Below, in pieces: positions 31,415 to 42,833 of a DNA stretch of 64,000 bases. The notes beneath the pieces are model-generated. The model was not told the DNA's origin. It saw only the letters and a list, made by a program, of their open reading frames with translations, and did no database searches. The DNA comes from Peronospora farinosa (Eukaryota > Oomycota > Peronosporomycetes > Peronosporales > Peronosporaceae), in contig CANTFK010000986.1 of the NCBI GenBank assembly GCA_947646735.1, forward strand, positions 124,001-188,000. The letters run 5' to 3'. Numbering within the stretch: position 1 is the stretch's first letter; each line of letters begins with the position of its first letter. Both the position numbers and the translations under genes were made by a program.

Positions 31415-32912
31415 TGGACGGGCACTTCAAAGAAACTGCCATGTGCTACTAGCACACACCTTCAAGCACGCAAAGCAGCAAATAAATCGTCTTACCTCCG
31501 TGAGTACTAGTGTGGGCTTTTTCGACCGCTTAAGCGGTCGCACCAACGGTTGCCGTCGCCGAAGCGAACCGCGCAACTGTGGTGAAGTGCCAGAAAAATC
31601 GGGGCCCAGGGTACCGGGGTCCAGGGCCCAATGTCCGAGGGTTCAGAATCGGTACACGAAATATCGAAGATTACAGAAAGTACAGATACCAAGGAGCCAA
31701 TTCTTCCTCCAAGAGTCGACACGTGGCACTATCCAGATCAAAGGGTTAAGGTTAGGCAAGAAAAGCATACGAAGTATAAGGTAAATAAACACACTCGAAT
31801 TTGCATTACACGTGGCAGCTCTAAGCGCCCCTCTCCAAGCTCTTCTCCGTCACCTCACCTATTTCGGGCGGGATACCCTTTGGCCCACCGACGTCAGGTG
31901 AGGTGACGGCTTAAGCAACGCAAGCTGAACCTCAGGATAGTTGGCCTGAGGTGCCAAGTAAGTGTCAAGACTCCAGTGCGAACTTGTTTCGATCTACTCA
32001 CCTGTTCCGGAGAAGGGATTTATTTTGCCCCCCCCCCCCCGTTGAAGGCAGTCGTGTGGTAAGATTCAAGCTCGAACGAACCCCAGGAAGTATTTTGGCC
32101 TGTGCGTTCGTACCCATTCTACGACCCGCTATAGGAAGCGGTTTCCCTACGGGGATCAAGAAAAGGGGTCGAAGACCATGAAGCCGTTAGCCACCGAAGG
32201 GGTACGTAGTACCAGGTGCATTGCTCTCGACCTAGTCGATCGAGCCCAAGAAATCCCGGGTCCTAGTGAAGCATATCCACTCGTGGCCCCCAAGTCCCTC
32301 CATACAAGGACCAAGTCTTTAAGTCTTCTGCGTCTTACGAGGAGCAAAATTAGCCAAGCCGACGGGTACACAAGGTGAGACCCAAGGTTGACGCGACACG
32401 GTATCGGGGTACCCCCTCAGCAAGTCGGCAGTCCGGCGCTGTGTGTGTTTGTGGTTTTTTCACGTCGTTTGAGAATTCACTCCACCACACAACGAACTTT
32501 TAAGTAAGCGCTTACTTCCTACACGCACAAGCTCAATCAGCTTCTCGTTGGTATTGAGTGATATATAGTATCTTCAGGCTGACTTATATTCAATAGGAAT
32601 TAATTAAATATAAATTTAACTACTGATTTATTAAATTTAAAGATCGAATACACGTCTCTTCAGAAGCGCATCCCGACGTGGAGCTTAAATTTATTTAAGC
32701 TCGCTGATGACGTCCGTCTGAAAACGTCACCATGACCACACTGGGCGTCATCCCCGTTGAATGTAAATCATCCATGAATAGTACATTCACGGGGATGGGA
32801 TACATTGATGTGCGTCACCCAAGTGGCAGGCCTTGAATACCTCGTACCCTTTTAGACCTTCCTGTTAAGTAACGTATACTTAACGGACTCGTGTACCAAT
32901 TGGCCCGTTATA
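31415..32912 (-). repeat. 3' LTR of G2, split by an insertion
   Basis: Outer parts are 32912-32490 and 31577-31415. Without the insertion the LTR would be about 580 bp. It starts TATAACGGGCC (same as 18592) and ends at TGGACGGGC on the + strand. It holds a perfect CTTAAG-centred palindrome at 31523-31540. Confidence 0.8.
31578..32489. mobile_element. 912-bp insertion with terminal inverted repeats
   Basis: The ends TGTGGTGAAGTG (31578-31589) and CACTCCACCACA (32478-32489) are inverted repeats with 11 of 12 bases matching. CAAC flanks both sides (31574-31577 and 32490-32493), and removing the insert restores LTR sequence. It contains a ten-base C run at 32031-32040 and no convincing gene. It could be a solo LTR (TG...CA ends) of another family or a non-autonomous DNA transposon. 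Confidence 0.75.
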
Positions 32913-32926
32913 CCATCCCCCTCTTT
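32913..32926 (-). other. Polypurine tract of G2
   Basis: On the - strand this reads AAAGAGGGGGATGG immediately before the 3' LTR, identical to the tract at 18578-18591. Confidence 0.7.
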
Positions 32927-33138
32927 AGAACATTTTTTACATTTTGTAAAACATCGCAAATTTGAGATGCCACCGAAACGTGGTAAAGCTGATGGTCGCC
33001 TGCAAAGTCGCCCATGCGACCAGCACAAAGCGCACGCGCCGAGCTAACTCGCAGCCGTCGCTAAGTGTCTCTGTGACAACGACAACATCTATTGTCAGCT
33101 TTTCAACATAGAACACTAATCCATCCCACTAATGTGCG

Positions 33139-34250
33139 GATGATGACCTGTCTCGCATTGTTGACTACAATGAGAGCACGCCATTGCCATCACCCCAAGT
33201 GGTGATGCGCACTTTGCATTTGATGGTACATATGTCCCTAGCATTTGAGGCACCCGACCTTCAGAAAGCTTCCATGCTTCCTGACAGTGAGGGACATGCT
33301 TCGTCGTCTGCGCCTACGAGTGAAGCGACCAATAGTGAGCGCGTTGTTTCAAAAGAAACAGCTGCGGCTCAGCAGCAGGTCGGAGATTCTAAATCGTCCG
33401 CCTTTGTTTAACCCTACGTCTGACGTCTTGACAATCAATAATAATGGAGGTCAGAATTAGACGAGGGTGATCTAAAAGCTCCTCCTTCGACTTCACCGTC
33501 GGCCTCGTCTGCACGCCGTCGCGAGGACGGCTACGTGAGCGGCGGCTTGCCACCAATGCCACCGCCATCCAAGTGGTTACACTCGAGTGGGAATAGTGCG
33601 GCGCTCTTAGAGCGTACCAATATTGACGCCAATAACCCTTTAGCGTCTTTTTATCGTGGAAAAGGCAGGTAAAAGCACGAGATCGTGATTTCCCTACCCC
33701 CGTTGTGTTGCGTCCACATGATACAACCGACGAATGCGAGGCAGAGTTCCTGCTCCGTTACACCGCATGTAGATGCAGTGCAACGGCGGTCGCAGCGAAT
33801 CAGCTTCGCTATGACACGTGCGAGAAAGATATTGGGTGATAACATACCCCAACTCCTTCTCGCTACGCTTCCCCTGCTAGTCCATCAGGATCTAGCAGAG
33901 CGAACGCCAGCTGGTGCTTCTGCTAGTAAGCATCTACCAGCCTATTCACGTCGACATCCAACGCGTCAACCGGTCCCCAAGAGTCAGAACGCTTCGGGTA
34001 TCCCTTCCATTGGACAAGGATGTGAAGCTTTTGCTTCACATGGCGGTGGGCCAACTAACTTCCAGCAAGGAAGAATGTGTTTCCACCCGCGTCCACCCAA
34101 CATAGGTGGCGCCCGATAGGAGTGGCGATTACGCCCACCTAATCGCGGCTGCCTATCCTGCTGCTGTTCAGTCGCAGGCTGAGTCTGCTGCGCTAGAGGC
34201 AGGTGACAGATCTTGAGAGTCAAGTCTCGCGACTGACCTCGGATCTGCGC
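33139..34250 (+). pseudogene. Antisense ORF remnant of G2
   Basis: It is antisense to G2. It reads DLSRIVDYNESTPLPSPQVV, then FEAPDLQKASMLPDSEG (stop near 33411). Then, in other frames, come YVSGGLPPMPPPSKWLHSSG with ALLERTNID, and RSQRISFAMTRARKILGDN (about 33787-33845). It ends in the coiled-coil region near 34190-34250. Order and content match the antisense proteins of G1 and E3. The first ATG in frame is at 33205. Confidence 0.6.
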
Positions 34251-34301
34251 GATGTGAGGACGAAGGATGTCAGGGGTATGACCGCCTGAAACTTCGTTTG
34301 G

Positions 34302-35957
34302 TCATTTTGGAGCGACTGGCGATGAGAGATCCGCATCAAGAGCGTAGTCCTCTTCGATCACCGAGTTCTCTATCGCCTCGCTAGTATACGGGGAGCCTCT
34401 CGGCTTCCCCGTCGCATGATAGGCAACGACGCTCGCCTCACAGTCGACGTCACCATCGGTCTCGTTAGCCCGATGTGGATATGTGATCTCTGCTGGATCA
34501 GCATATTGTTTCAGACGACCCACGCAGAATACGGGGTGCGTCGTTATATACGGTGGGAGAGTGAGCCTATAATTTAGGTCTCCAACTTCTTCAACCACTG
34601 TAAAGGGCCCAATGAATCGGGGCAATAGCTTTGCAGTACCACCAGGTAGTACAGAGATTGCATGTTTAGGTAGGGTAGCAGTATTAATAGACTTTGTCCC
34701 CCACACTAAAGTGTTCATTGTTTTTGCGACCATGCTGGCCTGCATATTGTTTTTGCTTCTCCCATGCGCTTAACATCGCGTCACGGACTTTACGTGTGAT
34801 GGCAAATCGCTCATCCACGAAGCGCTGAGATTCGATAACGCTTGTAGCATCCAGCTCGCCTATGACACCTCCAAGAGGTTGGTCATGGGTCGACGCTGTT
34901 GATACACTATAGTGTCATCGTCAAGGAGCACTGGCATTTCTTACCGTGCCTCCTCTGTGACACCTATAGGTGCCGTGACCACTGCTAAATTAGCAGTGTC
35001 ACTAGGGCAACCTTGGCTCTCTTTGGCATTCGCACCGAGCGAAGTGAGGGGCCCTCCCCCACTAAGACTCGGGCTGCGTACAAACGAGACTGGCGTTCGA
35101 GGATGACGCAGTCCGTTAATGTAAAACAGTGTTTCACCCGTACTGGCGTGAACACTGTTATTAAAACCGAGCTCCACGAATGGCAATTGCTTGCTCCATT
35201 CTTTGGGAGTCGCTACTGTACGCAACACATCCGCTACGACTCGATTGGCACGTTCTGTATGGCCATCGGTCTGGGGATGATCAGCGGTTGACATGTGGAG
35301 CTTAATACCCAGCAGCTCAAACACATGTCGCCAAAGACCCGACGTAAAGCGCGAATCCCGATCCAATACTATAGATTCAGGCATTTCTGGTAGTCGGTAC
35401 ACGTGACCCAGAAACAAGAGAGCAGACTTTTTTCCTGAGATCTTGGTGCTACATGGTGCCAATTACACCATCTTGCTCAGTCTGTCTACAAACACGACGA
35501 GCCCCGTCCTGCCTATATGCTCAGTCAGTAATCCAAACATAAATTCCAAACTGACCGACTTCCAACATTCAGTTGGAATCGGCAGTGGCTTCAGTGGCGC
35601 ATTGCGAGAAGGTGAAGGCTTTATGCGCTGACACTCTTCGCAAGAGCGAATATAGTTGGCCACCCACTGGTATAGGAGGGACCACCAAAATTTCCCTGAC
35701 ACTCGTAAGAATGTCTTTTCACGACCCAGATGCCCACTAGATGGCGCATCGTGGCACTCGTGAAGTATCATCAGCTTGAGATCTGTGCCATTAGGGACAT
35801 AGAGTCTTAAGGGATCACAAGGTGACAGCTTATGCCATAATAGGCCATCACGGTTACTAAAGCGATATAACTTCGCTTCCAAATGTGACGGAAGTGCAAC
35901 CTTTCGCCCACTAAAAGATACGACAGCAGGCGACAATGTTCGTCCTGACTGTAACAC
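34302..35957 (-). pseudogene. G2 integrase
   Basis: Same domains as G1: HHCC finger, DDE residues (SLEFMFGL has E in place of the first Asp; LDRDSR; TDGHTERANRVV), GPF/SH3-like tail to 34302. A nonsense codon near 35463 splits the core. The loss of the first catalytic Asp (D to E) means the integrase would not be active even without the stop. Confidence 0.8.
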
Positions 35958-35959
35958 TC

Positions 35960-37448
35960 TTTGACATCGGAGGTCATTGAAGTCGTCACATGGTAGGCCT
36001 TCATGGCTGCCAATGTTGACGACTCAACTTGTGCTTTCGCACGAGACACACTTTCCTGGTGTCTTGCCTCAAAGTCTGGTCTGCGCGATAACGCGTCAGC
36101 CAAGACATTCGACTTAGCCGGCATATATTTAGCTTTGAAATTAAGTTCAGAGAAGAATGTTAGCCATCTCGCCATTCTCGGCAAGAGGCGCGGTGCATTT
36201 ATAGCGGTCCGCAGTGATGCGTGATCCGTATAAACCACAAAAGGTTCGGTGCCTACGAGGTGCACTTGAAACTTTACCCAAGGGCATACTTAATTGAAAG
36301 TATCTCCTTGTCCTGCACAGGGTAATTCAGCTCTGCGGATTTCAAAAGCCAAGACTGATACGTAATGACACGGTCAAGGCCGCTGTCGTCCTTCTGCATG
36401 AGCGCGCTGCCGATTGCAAAATTGCTTGCATCGCAAACGACGCTAAAAGGCTTATCCGCGTCTGGCAATGCCACGACCGGTGCCTCAACAAGAGGTTGCT
36501 TCACTGGTGTGAACGCATCTTCTTGATCCTTAGACCAAGTCCATTCTGCATCCCTTTTTTGAAGGTCAGACAATGGCTTCGTTCGCTCCGCACACTTCTT
36601 GCTTTACTTTATGCAAGTAATTAGCGAACTCAAGGAATCCGCGCCGATACTTCACGTGTCGTGGTACTGACCATTCCTTGATAGCCTTTACCTTTTCTGT
36701 GTCTGCTCGTACACCATGTGACCCTACGATGCAGCCCAGTACCGGTATCTCGGGGACCCCTATTACGCACTTTTGCAAGTCAACGTATAATTGAACGTCA
36801 CCCAGAGTGTGCAACACAGCGTCTAAATGGCGCTTGTGCGACTCCATTGCGCTCAGACCGTCCTCCGCCCTACTATGCACGAATACAGCATCAAATTAAT
36901 GGGGCGAGTAGGCACGGCGCTGACGCATCACGTGAGCCACCACTCGGTTGAATGTCGCTAAAGCATTTTTCAGTCCTTGTGGCATCACAAGCCACTCCCA
37001 CAGCATACCGCTTGGGTTGATTACTGCCGTTTTGCTACATCAGTATCTATCATGAGAGTTTGATAGTACTATCCTTCAGATCCAACGCGGAAAAGATAGT
37101 TGACTTTCCCATGGAGTTCAACAAGACATCTTTCCGCGGGATCGGCGTCTGCTCCAGAATGGTGGCCGTGTTCAGCTTATTATAAGCATGAAACACGCGC
37201 CATCAGCCTGTTGTTTTACGAACTAAGAAGGTCGAGATGCTGTGAGTCAACTTTCTCTCACGTACATGTCCCGCCTTTGATCGCTTGTCGAAGAACTCAT
37301 CCATGTAATCGACTTGTTCTTTCGGCAACGGCCATTGCCTGGTCACACAATACTTGGTGTCAGGCTCCAAGTCAATCTCGTGCCTGATGCCCCTATCGAC
37401 CGATAGGCGGCTCGGCATTTCTGCTGGGAAAACGTCACATAATATCAT
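35960..37448 (-). pseudogene. G2 reverse transcriptase-RNase H, dead
   Basis: RT and RNase H blocks correspond to G1. The YxDD box at 36898-36887 reads stop-Phe-Asp-Ala, the same as in G1 and G1'. RNase H shows FSVVCDASNFAIGSAL and YTDHASLRTAINAP; the latter part is less damaged than in G1. Confidence 0.8.
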
Positions 37449-37940
37449 ATAAAACGGGCTTTACTTCAAGGCATCCCAGCCTTGAGCAGCAAACTGTTTC
37501 TTCTTGTCGGTTTTGGGTCAAAGACGCTCTCGCTTATTGTGGACGATGAGCAACAGTCCGCCACGTTCTTCTCTGGAACTGGTGCGACTATCTCATGGAT
37601 CTTTCCTTCCTTTGGTTCGGACAGGAAACGATCCCACGTCACTCTCCGAGATTTTTACTATCTCCTCGGCAGATGCCAAGACAAGTTGGAGCACCTCAAC
37701 TGAGGATGAACCCGGCATCTTGTCTTCGACGGCCTAGAACAACTCGTTCGTAGGTCCGCCCTCTTGGAACGAGACTGATCCAAGGGTCACTCGTTTCGAC
37801 GTGCCCTTGATCGTCTTAATACGTCTGGTGCTCGTTCATCGAGTCACCACGACCTTTGACCTGGAAGAAGGTGTCGTTGCTATCTCAGCTAACGCACCCC
37901 TTTCAACCGCACCAGGCTCATGGCTCTGTGCCGGCTCTTT

Positions 37941-38642
37941 TCACGCTTTACTTCCTGTCAGCCCACCATCAACTACCACAGGCTCTCGGCTCTGTGCAGG
38001 ACTATTGGACGCATGACTACTTGTCATCGTCCCATTCACGACACCAATCTTTTCGACCTGGGTAGGAATATGTGTCACCTGGATTTCCGCCAGTGCACTT
38101 CCAACTACTCCAGGCTCAACGAGCTGGGTAGTTCCTGGTGTCGATTGACATACCGTCATCGCACCCTCGACTGTGTTGGACACAGCATCAATGGCATAAG
38201 CCTTTCGCAGGAGCACATCCTTTTCGGTGTCGTGCGTAGCCCTTTCGATTGTGCGGGTACGCCAGCCTATCCATGGTTGGTATTTAGCCAACCAATGCAC
38301 CTAGGATGAGGTCATACGGACTTTCCATACCTAGCACTGTGAGCTTCTCTTTACAAGAGAAATTCACTGTGCTAGGTCAATATAGCTGAAGGCGAGTTCA
38401 ACTTGAGCTCTCTCCGATTTAAAGAGCTGCCCGTTCGCTAAACGAACGATCGCCTCTTCTCGCTTGCAAAGCAACTCATAACTCACCGGACTCTTTTTCA
38501 GAGCCGCGAGTTTTACAAAATTCTGTGATGCACTCAAATCAACAAGAAGGGTCATCACTTGGTTATAGCCTCGTACTCGAGCGCTATAGACCAAAAGGGT
38601 TGAGGTCCGACCTTTCGGAACCTCAGGGACTATGCTACCCAT
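37941..38642 (-). pseudogene. G2 protease and spacer
   Basis: The active-site stretch reads LLVDLSASQNFV where G1 has LLVDSGASQNFV, so the catalytic DSG is changed to DLS. The frame breaks near 38364 and resumes at 38300 with MHWLAKYQPWIGWR. Confidence 0.75.
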
Positions 38643-38708
38643 TTGAGTCGATCACTATAAAAAACTTAGGGATAACTTCAGACTCCGCGACAGTAGGGCA
38701 TCCCGCCC

Positions 38709-39766
38709 CTACTGCGCTCCCGCATTGCCCGACCCATCTTGGGCAGGTGCTGAGCCCGTGCATCGTTCACGCTGGTTTTTCGAACCACCTTTCAGGTTGG
38801 GAGACTTCTTGCTGGCTGTCTTAGCACCATCAGTAATTTTGGTATAGCAGCGAGCCATCATTTGACCGCGCTTGCTCCACTTGTAGCAGACCACTTTTGC
38901 ATTGCCTTACTGGCTTCCGACTTCTCGGTCGACGGCCTGTAATAGGCTGTCGCCGAGGCGCTGTTGTAGGATTGCTCCTCTGCTAAGGCAATGTCAATTG
39001 CCTCTTCCATCGTCGCTGGCACCTTTCTGAAAAGGTCCTGACGCGATGGGCCATGCCTAAGTCCATTCATGAACGTGGCTACCTTGATACGCTCTGGTAT
39101 CGGTTCCCCATTGATGGACGCCGACAGCGAACGCATCTCCTGCACAAACTCTTGCAGAGAGCGTTTCGCCTGTCGTGCTCCAAAGAAGCGCGCCATAAGC
39201 TACACTTCGTTGTTAGGCGGCTGATACATGGCGCGAATCTTTGCCTTAAAGATCGCCCATGATGGAAATGCATCCGCATTAGCCATCAGCGCAGAGTATA
39301 CCCACTCTGAAGCTTTGCCACGCAAGCTGGACATGGCATACGACACCATTCTGGTGTCGTCTTCGATGAGCTGCGCCACTCCACATTGCTCCACTGCTAA
39401 TAGCCAGTGAACAATCGTGTGAGGGCTAGTTCCATCGAACTTCGGAGGGTCCATCCGAATGGGCCTCGGTTGAGCAGGCCGGGCAGAGATCGTCTCAACA
39501 GTCCTGTTGAGCGCCTCATTCCGTGCCTGCTCAAGCCTAAGCTGATCCTGAGTCTTACTGATGGACTCAGCCGTAGCTTGGCTGTTTGCCTCGGACAAAT
39601 TTCTACGCTGTCCGAGGACAAACGCCTCGAAATGCTCCAATTGAGCAACATGTTGCTTAGGAGGACAATTTAAGAGATTGGCCAGGGCTTGTTCGCCAAG
39701 TCCCCGCACCAAGTGCTCTGCCACCTCTCTATGATGTTGGGAGAGGTAATCCACGTTGAGGGACAT
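38709..39766 (-). pseudogene. G2 gag
   Basis: The ATG at 39766 aligns with the G1 start. The capsid part (DPPKFDGTSPHTIVHWL) keeps the Trp that is a stop in G1. A TAG near 39200 interrupts before LMARFFGARQAKRSL. The zinc knuckle is decayed (CYKW and RGQMMARC, with Cys to Trp and His to Gln). Confidence 0.8.
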
Positions 39767-39825
39767 TCTTATCCACACACACGCTCAGAGAGACGGGTCG
39801 TGGGAAGGACTACAGTGCTACCAAG

Positions 39826-40402
39826 TGTAGACGGGCACTTCGTAAAGAAGCTGCCACGTACTACGCGAGCATAACTTCGAGCAGCGCGACGACGCGGTTT
39901 AACCGTCCTCCCTCCGCATGCGGTGGTGGCTGCGTTGGTCGGCGCTTTAAGCGCATTACGAACTGTTGCCGGTCGCTTTAAGCGAATTGTGCAACGAGCA
40001 ACTCACAAGTGTACTACTTACGTCACGTAGCAGCTTACTCAGCTTCTCTGCGCAGTAGACCGTGTGAAGTAAATTCAAGACTGAGCTATATTTAATGAAT
40101 TATAATTAAAATATAACTTAACTACTGATTGGCTATATATGTATATAGATCGGATACGCGACTCTTTAGAAGCGTATCCTGACGCATGAGCTTAAATGTA
40201 GATATATGCTTGCTAATGACGTCCTTTTGAGGCGTCGCGATGCCTAGCTTCAACTAGCTTCAACTAGCGTCATCCCTCCCATGTGAATCCATGAATGGAT
40301 AAACATTCTCGAGGGTGGATCACGATTGTGTATCGGACCCAAGCGACAGGTTAAAATAAGTATAATACTTAATGTTTACGTGTAACTAAATACCCTGTTA
40401 CA
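39826..40402 (-). repeat. 5' LTR of G2
   Basis: 577 bp, TGTAACAGGG start and GTCTACA end on the - strand, followed by the primer-binding site CTTGGTAGCACT. Two stems at 39934-39963 and 39965-39995 are centred on CTTTAAG instead of CTTAAG. Confidence 0.85.
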
Positions 40403-40529
40403 TATTGGCCTGTAAATCAGCACATCCCTTCGACAGCTTTGTCGATAACATACAATGTACTTTTACTACTTTCGCAGTTTGAACTTCCGCTCAGGCGGAT
40501 GCATGTCAGCTTGGACAAGTATAATGTTT

Positions 40530-42833
40530 TCAGCGCAATCGGATGTAGTTTTGCACACGCTCACACGTCTCGTCGATTGCCTTTTGTGCTTCCGGAACCA
40601 TATTGCCGTAGATGAGGAAGCCGTGTGAAAGCCCTGAGTAAATTTTCAAACTTGACGGCACTTTCAAAAACGAGAGTCGCGTGTAAAAGTCGACGCTATC
40701 GTCCAATAACGGGTCGAGGTCGCCAACCACAAGCGACGTCGGAGGGAATTTTTCTAATAGATAATCTTCAGCCAAGCCAGGAGACACGCACGGATCGTGA
40801 ATATTGAGCTTGTACTGGTTCGAGTGACCGTGTGAAGGGTAGTAGGACGTAAGTGCCAGTTCGAGGATGCCACGCGGTAGCACCGGGTCATTTTGGTGGA
40901 TGAATCGCGACGGTGACGGAGACAAATGCAAATTGAGAGCCGGGAACATGAACACGTTTCCGCTCGGCAAATCGACGCTGTCTTGAATGCATCGAATGCA
41001 AAGCGCAGCCCCCATATTTGCGCCTGCAAGAAGAGTCCAAAATGATTGTCAGATTACGAATAATGTTTGCGCAGCGTATAGCCACCTATCATCTCAAAGA
41101 CGCACCAGCACTTTCCCCAAACAGCGCGATCTTGCCTGGTCGAAAACCTAATCCGCCATTAAGCACCCATTTGTACACAGTGTAGCATTGATTCATTGAG
41201 TGTGGGTACTGGGTCTCAGGTGCGAGGCCGTAATCTTCACAACGTGTATGTCATAAAATCAATAACAGTTAGACGACAGGCTAACCAGCTAAAAGAAAGA
41301 AAAGTAAACCTTACCGACATAGACGATGGCTGCACCTAGCACACAGGCCCAATTGGTCAAGTTATAAAAGTCCTTTGCAATAAACCGTCCGAAAAAGCCA
41401 CCACCGTGGATGTAGAGAAGAACAGGACGCGTCGACGGTAAGCCACAAGCGATCATTCGCGTCGTCAATGCGGTACAAGCATTTGTCCACGTCCCAGCCT
41501 TGACGGAATCCATCGGCCGCGCGCTGAATATGTATACACTGATATCAGAAATGTCCTTGCGCATCTTGTTGAGTGCAGATCCGTCTACTGCCAGAAATTG
41601 ATTCTCGAACACAGAAATCTTGGGGCACTGAAAGCTAGTTATGAGCCGCACTAGTCGAGACTCGCCGAATACTTGCCACCCCATTCGAATGACATCCACG
41701 TTCGGGTGATCGATGAGTGTACGCGTCGTGTAGCGTGCTGCTTTGGGGTTGCGGATCGCGTAGTACGGAATAGCCATCACAAGCAAACTTGGACCCAGAA
41801 ATTTGAGCAGCAGTTTATGATGACCCAATATCGAGTGCGCAAAAGCGCTCGACGCAGTCAAGACATTCGTGCCAATCTTAAAAGCTGTGAAACCCCACGG
41901 CTCCGAAGACCGATCGTAGTATTCAGCAGGCAGTGGAACTCTCTCAACCAATAGTGTCGTAGCGTTTTTCAGATCGTCGTCGATATCTGCCTCCATCGGG
42001 TTATCAATCAGTAGTCGGTGGTCGGAAGCATTGCTGATCGGACGAGCACGCTGCAGCACATGCTGACACAATAAAAATAGCCTCAGCGCCATTAACACTC
42101 GTGCATGGTGGACCTTGATCCGTCGCAAGTTGGAAAACCGATACATGGCTCGGTTCCAATAGTCTGTTGCGATCAGTAATAGAGCTCCCCACTTAATCAT
42201 ATGTCTGGTTGGCAAAACTTGCATTAAAAACTGTTTGAGCGATGTACGGATTCGAAACCTTTTGTAGAGGAACATGAAGGTCACAAACAGAACCACGGAC
42301 GTCCTAGACCACTGATTCTCTCGATCCGGATTATATCCGGACTGCAGCTCCTCAAGTACTTGGCGTGTTTCCTCCAACGACTTGGTAGCGTGTCGCAAGA
42401 GAGATGCTACTCCACCTAATAGAATAGTATATCTCTCATCTCTAGGTATCAATGGAATAATATCTTTAAGAGCGGTTTTGGTCCGAAAGTCCACGGGCGG
42501 CTGACTTGCATAGTGTTTTGAGGCTATGACAATCTCCTCCTTAATAAACGTGTACAAAACCCGCTCAAAGGACGCCACTGTAAGCGACAAATGCTGCAGT
42601 TCTCGTCCCATTCGACCATAGGCGTATTCCCGGATAATTCGACGAAGGACTTGAATGCAGGACAGAACAGCGGTACTTGTCCCTAGTAACGTCTCATAGC
42701 CGCGAATACGTAATTCTCCCTCTTCAGACGTCTCTTCAACATTTACACGTACACATTCATCAATAAAACCCATAAGCTGTACAGAACTTTGACTGCGTCT
42801 ACTGTCGCGAAAGTTACTGCCAATTTTGTTCAT
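40530..42833 (-). CDS. Hormone-sensitive-lipase-like alpha/beta hydrolase, membrane-associated, three exons
   Basis: Exons: 42833-41315, 41234-41106 and 41023-40530 (introns 41314-41235 with GTAAGG/AAG and 41105-41024 with GTGCGT/CAG). The joined frame is 713 codons with no stop. The C-terminal 240 residues are an alpha/beta hydrolase: oxyanion motif HGGG near residue 477, DYGLAPETQYP around 507, nucleophile elbow GESAG with Ser near 548, Asp in DLDPLLDD near 653 and His in SHGF near 683. This arrangement matches the hormone-sensitive lipase/esterase family. The N-terminal 450 residues are unusual for the family. They hold likely membrane segments (SVVLFVTFMFLYKRF about 179-193, and LLLKFLGPSLLVMAIPYYAI about 341-360) and no known domain that I recognise. 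The substrate is unknown; a lipid ester is plausible. The upstream ATG is the first in frame. It is the only clearly intact host gene here. Confidence 0.88.

Larger units (their letters stand above)
31415..40402 (-). mobile_element. Ty3/gypsy chromovirus G2 (chimeric)
   Basis: On the - strand: 5' LTR 40402-39826, gag, protease, RT, RNase H, integrase, antisense-ORF region, polypurine tract and 3' LTR 32912-31415. The LTRs belong to clearly different subfamilies (TGTAACAGGG versus TATAACGGGCC starts). The body from the 5' LTR to about 34090 resembles G1, and the rest is nearly identical to the 17-kb tail, so G2 is a recombinant. Flanking bases TATTG (40403-40407) and TATCG (31410-31414) could be a target duplication with one change. 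Gag, protease, RT and integrase are all broken. Confidence 0.85.

Noticed and set aside
32031..32040. Run of ten C's
   Set aside because: Simple homopolymer inside the 912-bp insertion; no role evident.
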